A DNA stretch of 64,000 nt from Kordiimonas sediminis. GTDB lineage: Bacteria; Pseudomonadota; Alphaproteobacteria; Sphingomonadales; Kordiimonadaceae. A program made the translations under genes and the position numbers. The stretch covers positions 1,027,893 through 1,091,892 of the forward strand of contig NZ_BNCI01000001.1 in the NCBI RefSeq assembly GCF_014656395.1. The letters run 5' to 3'. The notes under the pieces were generated by a model. The model was given only the letters and a program-made list of their open reading frames with translations. It ran no database searches and was not told where the DNA came from. Of this stretch, positions 59,544-64,000 are shown piece by piece (within the stretch, counting starts at the first letter, position 1; every line of letters starts with the position of its first letter).

Positions 59544-60977
59544 CTAATACTGGATCATGACGGCGATACTTAGCAGTACAAGCGACACAACGATAAAAAT
59601 GGCCCACAATGGCACGATGAAACGCGCCCATGCTGTCCAGCCAACCTGTGCCGTTGCCAGATACGCCAAAAGCGTACCGGATGTAGGCGTCAGCATGTTG
59701 GTGATGGTATTCCCGAACAGGAACGCCAAAACGGTTGTTTGCGGGGTAACACCGGTGATCTGACCAATCGGCCCCAGAATCGGCATACTAACGGCGGCCT
59801 GGCCCGATGTGGATGGAATAAGAAAATCAAGAAACAGCTGCGAGAAGAACATGCCAGAGGCAGCAATCATCGGATTGTCTTCCCCGATCATGCCCGTCAT
59901 GCCGCTGACAATGGTATCCAGAATTTGCCCTTTTTGCAGGACAACGGAAACAGCCGTTGCGACCCCAATCAGGAAGCTTGCCATCAGGACTTTTTTCATA
60001 CCCGAAACAAAGGCATCCGCGGCCGCACTGGCACCAAGACCGCTTAGAACGGCCAAAAGGATGCTGAGCGCAATATAGTAAGCTGTCAGGTTTTCGTGTT
60101 TCCACTGCCATGTGCTGGAGGCATAGACAAGAAACCCGATACCGACGACCAGCGACCACAGCATGGATTGCTGCCGCAGGCTCAGACGATCACCGGAAAA
60201 GTCAACTTCGACATCAGTTTTGTAGCCGGACTTTCTGGCCATCCAGAGCATGAACAGGATACCAATGATAAGGAAAACACAGAAGGCAGCAAACCGGAAA
60301 CCTGCGCCTGAGAAAATCGGCAAACCCAAAAGAGGCTGAGCAATTGTCAGTGGAAGCGGGTTGGTTACTGATGCAATATAGCCGATCTTTACCGATACGG
60401 TTACAATCGCAAGCCCCATGATATTGGACATGCCCATACGGTTCGCAAGGGCGACCATTACCGGGATGATCAGCAGATATTCCGAGGCGAGCCCAAGGAA
60501 TGTGCTACCCGCAGAAAAGACGATCATTAACCCCGGTATCAGGACATACACATTCCCTTTCACCAACGACAGCAGGCGTTCCAGCCCGACATCAATTGCC
60601 CCGGACTGTTTGATGATACCGAACATGCCACCGATTATCAGGACCATGAAAATCAGGCCCCCACTGCGCTCCAACCCTTCCGGGATGGCAAGCAGTGTTT
60701 CTATCAAGCTTACCGGGGATGCCTCTGTTTCCGAATGCGGCCCCAGTGCAAAGAGGGCGGATGGGGAGGTTTCTTTTTCAATCGTATGATAACTGCCGGG
60801 GACAACCAGCTTGCCGTCCCGTGCATATTCACCGGACGGTATAAAATAGGTCAGGAAGGAAGCAAAAAACAGAATCCCAAGAAGAATAACGATGGGATTT
60901 GTCCCGCCTTTTTTCTTCGGTGCAGGTGGTGTTTCGTGATGAATGTCCACATGGACTTTCTGCTCAGCACTGCTCAT
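59544..60977 (-). CDS. YfcC-family membrane permease
   Basis: Inner-membrane transporter of 477 residues with 11-13 hydrophobic helices. The N-terminal cytosolic tail, NPIVILLGILFFASFLTYFIPSGEYARDGK and the glycine/serine-rich repeats IPSTSGQAAVSMPILGPIGQ and LTPTSGTLLAYLATAQVGWTAWARF are typical of the YfcC/DcuC-like (PF03606) family. Substrates include C4-dicarboxylates, short-chain fatty acids or basic amino acids depending on member. It directly follows the N-formylglutamate amidohydrolase gene (11-nt gap), suggesting uptake of that enzyme's substrate or product. Confidence 0.85.
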   Translation of the reverse strand: MSSAEQKVHVDIHHETPPAPKKKGGTNPIVILLGILFFASFLTYFIPSGEYARDGKLVVPGSYHTIEKETSPSALFALGPHSETEASPVSLIETLLAIPEGLERSGGLIFMVLIIGGMFGIIKQSGAIDVGLERLLSLVKGNVYVLIPGLMIVFSAGSTFLGLASEYLLIIPVMVALANRMGMSNIMGLAIVTVSVKIGYIASVTNPLPLTIAQPLLGLPIFSGAGFRFAAFCVFLIIGILFMLWMARKSGYKTDVEVDFSGDRLSLRQQSMLWSLVVGIGFLVYASSTWQWKHENLTAYYIALSILLAVLSGLGASAAADAFVSGMKKVLMASFLIGVATAVSVVLQKGQILDTIVSGMTGMIGEDNPMIAASGMFFSQLFLDFLIPSTSGQAAVSMPILGPIGQITGVTPQTTVLAFLFGNTITNMLTPTSGTLLAYLATAQVGWTAWARFIVPLWAIFIVVSLVLLSIAVMIQY

Positions 60978-60988
60978 ACCCTTTCCCC

Positions 60989-61864
60989 TTATTTGATTGG
61001 TGTGCTCAGCGACGGGTCAATGGCGTCCCGAATATAGGCGCATAACTCTTTTGTCAGGTCGCTAAGATCCTGTTTGAAAGTCTGATAATGATTGTTTGGC
61101 TTGAAAGCCTGCTCGTCCATATATACGGCGCGATTAATCTCAATTTGCATGGAATGGCGGTTACGCGTCGGGGCTGCGTAATGCCTAATAAGATATCCGC
61201 CCTTGTAGGGAACATTGCGGGAAACGCTATATCCTTTGCTGCGGAAGCTATCCTCAATAACAGCAATGAAACCTTCTTCGCAGGTGGTGCCGTCTCCGTC
61301 GCCCAGAACAATGTCCGGTCGCGGTTGGCCATTATCAATATTCATGGCATTGCCCTTTGACTTCATCGAATGGCAGTCAATATGCCAGACACTACCAAAC
61401 GTTTGGTGGAGTGTCTCTAACCGCTCGGTAAGGGCCGTATGATAGGGCGTGTAATATGTGTCTATTCGGTCCATGATCTGCTTGGCAGTCAGGGGCGTTT
61501 CGTACATGGGGATACCAGGCAAAGCGAATTTGCGGATCAATCCCATGCCGCGCTCGGAATAAACGGTTGGTTTGCAGGTAAAAGGGAGTGTGCCGTCCAC
61601 ATCCCGTGCATCAACATCATCGGGTGCACGGTTGGGGTCAATATATACTCTTGGGAAATGGGCCTTCAGGAGACTGGCACCCTGGCTCACGGCCGGTGCC
61701 CATAAGTCTTCTACAAAGGCATCCCACGCTGTCAAAAGTTTCTCGCTGCTAACGGGAGACGAAAAGTCGTCGGGAAATTCTGTCCCGCTGTGCGGCGAGT
61801 CGAAGACCAGAGGAACTGTGTTCTCTGGTACCGGTAGGTCAAGTGTAAAGCCTTTGATTTTCAT
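60989..61864 (-). CDS. N-formylglutamate amidohydrolase-family protein
   Basis: Predicted zinc deformylase that hydrolyses N-formyl-L-glutamate (histidine-degradation HutG type) or a related formyl/acyl amino acid. The 291 residues show LVFDSPHSGTEFPDDF, ARDVDGTLPF, WHIDCHSMKS and a late EINRAVYMDE, all family hallmarks; H/D residues of the zinc site are in DSPHSG and DCHSM. It begins the unit with the YfcC permease. No other hut gene is in the window, so its pathway is open. Confidence 0.88.
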   Translation of the reverse strand: MKIKGFTLDLPVPENTVPLVFDSPHSGTEFPDDFSSPVSSEKLLTAWDAFVEDLWAPAVSQGASLLKAHFPRVYIDPNRAPDDVDARDVDGTLPFTCKPTVYSERGMGLIRKFALPGIPMYETPLTAKQIMDRIDTYYTPYHTALTERLETLHQTFGSVWHIDCHSMKSKGNAMNIDNGQPRPDIVLGDGDGTTCEEGFIAVIEDSFRSKGYSVSRNVPYKGGYLIRHYAAPTRNRHSMQIEINRAVYMDEQAFKPNNHYQTFKQDLSDLTKELCAYIRDAIDPSLSTPIK

Positions 61865-61920
61865 GGGTGATATTCTACAGGGGTCGCACCTCTTTCGGCG
61901 ACAGAAATACTTCGGGAAAA

Positions 61921-61946
61921 GAAAGGGGAACCGTGGTTCCCCTTTC
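61921..61946 (-). terminator. Rho-independent terminator of TonB-receptor gene
   Basis: GAAAGGGGAACC-GT-GGTTCCCCTTTC, a perfect 12-bp stem (effective 6-nt loop), lies 14 nt after the receptor stop codon; on the minus strand it is followed by TTTTCCC. It separates the receptor from the amidohydrolase gene. Confidence 0.85.
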
Positions 61947-61960
61947 CAGAGAGTCAGATA

Positions 61961-64000
61961 TTAAAATCCGATTGAGAACTCTGCGTACACCATCCGGCCA
62001 CGAATATCGTGGACAGTTGCGTCGTACCCAGGGCGCTGACGATCAGCAAGGGCTGGCGGCTTCTTATCGAAGACGTTGTTTACGCCGATGGAGATGCGTG
62101 CAGTCTCAGCATTGAACAGCTCTGGCATTGCGTAAGAGTAACGCAGGTCCATTGATGCCCAAGAACCGATTTTCGGGCTGTCTGTGCCCTGATCGTTCTC
62201 GTAGCTGGAAATGTAGCGGATCGCAGCATTTGCACTGTGAACGTCCAGGTTCCAGTTCAAACGAACGTTACCGCGCCAGCGTGGTACAGAGTTGAACGGG
62301 TTAGCGAAGTTACGAGTACCCGCACCTGCCCAAATGTCTCCGTTACCTTCTCTGTCAACGTCGAACTTGTTGACATAGCTAAGGGAGCCACGCAGACCGA
62401 ACTGACCATAGTCACTATCAGGGAATGTGTAACCAGCCTGAATATCAAGACCGTCAGTTACAACACCACCGAAGTTACCGTTAGACAGGTTCACAGAACG
62501 TACCTGACCAGATGGGCTACGAATAACCCGTGGATCAGCTTGGAAAACACCGCCATTACATTCGCCGCTAACAATTGCCTGTGCAACGCCGTCCGGACCA
62601 ATCAGGTTTGTATAGTCAAAGCGCCAGTAGTCGATGGAACCGCTGAAGCCAGCTTTCTGAACCACGATACCTGCGTTTACGTTCTTCGCAGTCTGAGGCT
62701 GCAGATCGTCTGAACCAGTAACGTTGATTGTGGTGTTGGATGCGTTACCGCCATCACAAGTCATGTTGCCGTTGGCACCCAGAATTGCTGGATCATCCAG
62801 GAACTGCGTGCTGCTGGAGCTTGACTTCTGACGAGCACTTGGAAGCTGGAAGGATGTACCGTAGGACGCGCGCAGGGCAATGTCGTCAGTCATCTGCCAG
62901 CGGGCACCGATTTTCGGATCAGTTGTTTTCACGCCGCCAGAGAATTTCTCGTGACGTGCTGCAACTGTTACTTCCAGATCAGCAGTGACAGGAAGAAGTG
63001 CTTCTGCAAATACTGCATATACCTTCGTTGAGCCCTGAATTACCAGTGGGCTTGTGTCTGGCGTGCTGCCAAGACCAACAGAAGACAGTGGATCATTGTG
63101 CTGGATGAATGTCTCATCACGGAACTGACCACCGAACGCGATACCAACCATGCCGCCGCTCATCTCGAAGGCGTCACCGGATACGATAAGGTCTGCAACA
63201 GACTGTTCAGCAACAGCTGTTGTCAGGCTTCTGTGGTGCCACTTGGCAAAGTCATCATAATCCAAAGCCGCAACACTTACACCGTCTTTAGGGGAAACAA
63301 GTGTTGGGTTTGTTGTCCGCGTACCAAATGGGTTGAAAGTACCGTTCAGAAGTGACTTGTTCAGTTCAGATGCAACATAACCGTATGCAGCGCGGTTGCT
63401 ACGCTCGGCTTTATTGTAAATGAAGTCTGCTTCGATGTACCAGCTGTCGTTAATCTCGTAGTTAACGCCGCCCAGTGCACGGTAGTAGTTGTAGCGGAAT
63501 TCACGGTCGAATTCAGAACGATCGCCGTTGAATTCATCACCGAGTGGACGACACTGACATGTCAGGTCAACCGCCTGGTGAATGCTGTTATCCCACTGTG
63601 TCGGATCAATATACATGATGCCGTCTGCGCCGTCTGACACATAGAAGTTAAACGGGTGGTCAGCAGGGATATACATGTTACCGCCAGCAAGACCGTTCCT
63701 GAAAAGGTTCGGGCCGTTTGTACGGTCAACTTCGTTGTTGGAGAAGCTGATTTCAGTGAAGACACGCAGTTCGTCAGTCAGATTGTACTCTGCTTCAGCA
63801 AATGCCTGAATGCGAGTTTCTTCTGGAATAACGGAAACCTGATCTTCAAAGCTGTGGCGGCAACGGCCACCGGAGAGAATACCACCTGCTTCTTCACAGT
63901 CTGGATCTGGAATAGTGTTGCCAGATGTACCAAGGAAGACACCGTTATCGTCAAACAGGGCACGCTGCCATGTACCTGGCGCACCAGAAGATGACGTCAG
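61961..64000 (-). CDS. TonB-dependent receptor, 5' end outside window
   Basis: Outer-membrane TonB-dependent transporter; the frame stays open from the stop at 61961 to the right edge (about 679 residues visible), so signal peptide and plug lie outside. The visible part is the beta-barrel: repeated strand/turn motifs (FTEISFSNNEVDRTNGPNLFRNGLAGGNMY, RALGGVNYEINDSWYIEADF, ASYGTSFQLPSAR, VNAGIVVQKAGFSGSIDYW, NVFDKKPPA) and the C-terminal aromatic signature ending AEFSIGF. It resembles the large CirA/OMR-type receptors. Substrate unknown; a short Cys pair (DCEE...CRHSFED) lies in an extracellular loop. Confidence 0.93.
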   Translation of the reverse strand: MTSSSGAPGTWQRALFDDNGVFLGTSGNTIPDPDCEEAGGILSGGRCRHSFEDQVSVIPEETRIQAFAEAEYNLTDELRVFTEISFSNNEVDRTNGPNLFRNGLAGGNMYIPADHPFNFYVSDGADGIMYIDPTQWDNSIHQAVDLTCQCRPLGDEFNGDRSEFDREFRYNYYRALGGVNYEINDSWYIEADFIYNKAERSNRAAYGYVASELNKSLLNGTFNPFGTRTTNPTLVSPKDGVSVAALDYDDFAKWHHRSLTTAVAEQSVADLIVSGDAFEMSGGMVGIAFGGQFRDETFIQHNDPLSSVGLGSTPDTSPLVIQGSTKVYAVFAEALLPVTADLEVTVAARHEKFSGGVKTTDPKIGARWQMTDDIALRASYGTSFQLPSARQKSSSSSTQFLDDPAILGANGNMTCDGGNASNTTINVTGSDDLQPQTAKNVNAGIVVQKAGFSGSIDYWRFDYTNLIGPDGVAQAIVSGECNGGVFQADPRVIRSPSGQVRSVNLSNGNFGGVVTDGLDIQAGYTFPDSDYGQFGLRGSLSYVNKFDVDREGNGDIWAGAGTRNFANPFNSVPRWRGNVRLNWNLDVHSANAAIRYISSYENDQGTDSPKIGSWASMDLRYSYAMPELFNAETARISIGVNNVFDKKPPALADRQRPGYDATVHDIRGRMVYAEFSIGF

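Noticed and set aside
1-64000. tRNA genes, CRISPR arrays, insertion sequences or phage genes
   Set aside because: No cloverleaf, regularly spaced repeats, transposase, integrase or phage structural motif was recognised by eye on either strand.

Overview
The window looks like chromosomal DNA of a Gram-negative alphaproteobacterium, probably a marine or aquatic heterotroph. The evidence is the cysG-DUF2849-cysI-DUF934-cysH sulfur cluster, a DUF3035 (BamF-like) lipoprotein, a BigR/SqrR-type ArsR regulator with persulfide dioxygenase, two large TonB-dependent receptors and moderate G+C. A Kordiimonadales/Emcibacterales-like source would fit but cannot be proved from this sequence. I found no tRNA, rRNA, CRISPR array, IS element, integrase or phage gene. 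Most genes sit in tight operons with 1-17 nt overlaps.

Layout. (1) 1-9.5 kb, housekeeping: ileS (its 5' end lies outside the window), lspA, a DUF3035 lipoprotein, mutL; then rluB-type synthase and rsmD on the minus strand; then tadA, an MscS channel and a small membrane protein. (2) 9.6-14.5 kb, amino-acid and peptide metabolism: D-amino-acid transaminase (minus), threonine synthase and a large secreted M14 metallopeptidase. (3) 14.6-20.4 kb, minus strand: LysR regulator and the assimilatory sulfite/sulfate-reduction operon cysG>DUF2849>cysI>DUF934>cysH. (4) 20.7-25.2 kb: gloB, a lipoprotein-type amidohydrolase, and folE>hisI>methyltransferase-like protein on the minus strand. (5) 25.4-43.2 kb, the most striking part, all on the plus strand: an IscU/NifU-like scaffold overlapping a short prepilin peptidase, a 910-aa lipoprotein built from two near-identical Asp-rich domains, a TonB-dependent receptor, gspCDEFGIJKLMN (no gspH seen) and a His-rich small lipoprotein. 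(6) 43.2-50.1 kb: a CoA-transferase family III gene (minus), then peroxiredoxin, thiol-switch-like ArsR regulator, persulfide dioxygenase, a DUF442-sulfide:quinone oxidoreductase fusion and a SulP transporter, which together form a sulfide-oxidation/detoxification operon. (7) 50.2-54.3 kb: a TetR regulator, repeated operator-like motifs, a 39-codon membrane mini-gene, tandem hairpins, a glutathione S-transferase and a three-module flavin/iron-sulfur oxidoreductase. (8) 54.6-59.5 kb: TetR, RND adaptor and RND pump. (9) 59.5-64 kb, minus strand: YfcC-family permease, N-formylglutamate amidohydrolase, and a TonB-dependent receptor running off the right edge.

How the genes may work together. The main hypothesis is that region 5 is one surface nutrient-capture system. 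The type II secretion system would deliver the duplicated beta-helix-like lipoprotein to the cell surface, next to the TonB-dependent receptor it is co-transcribed with. The leader upstream of the lipoprotein contains a 10-bp inverted repeat that would pair with its Shine-Dalgarno region, and a strong 15-bp hairpin separates lipoprotein from receptor; both suggest post-transcriptional control. Regions 3 and 6 place sulfide production for cysteine synthesis and sulfide oxidation in the same 35 kb. All functions are read from motifs and gene context, without database searches.
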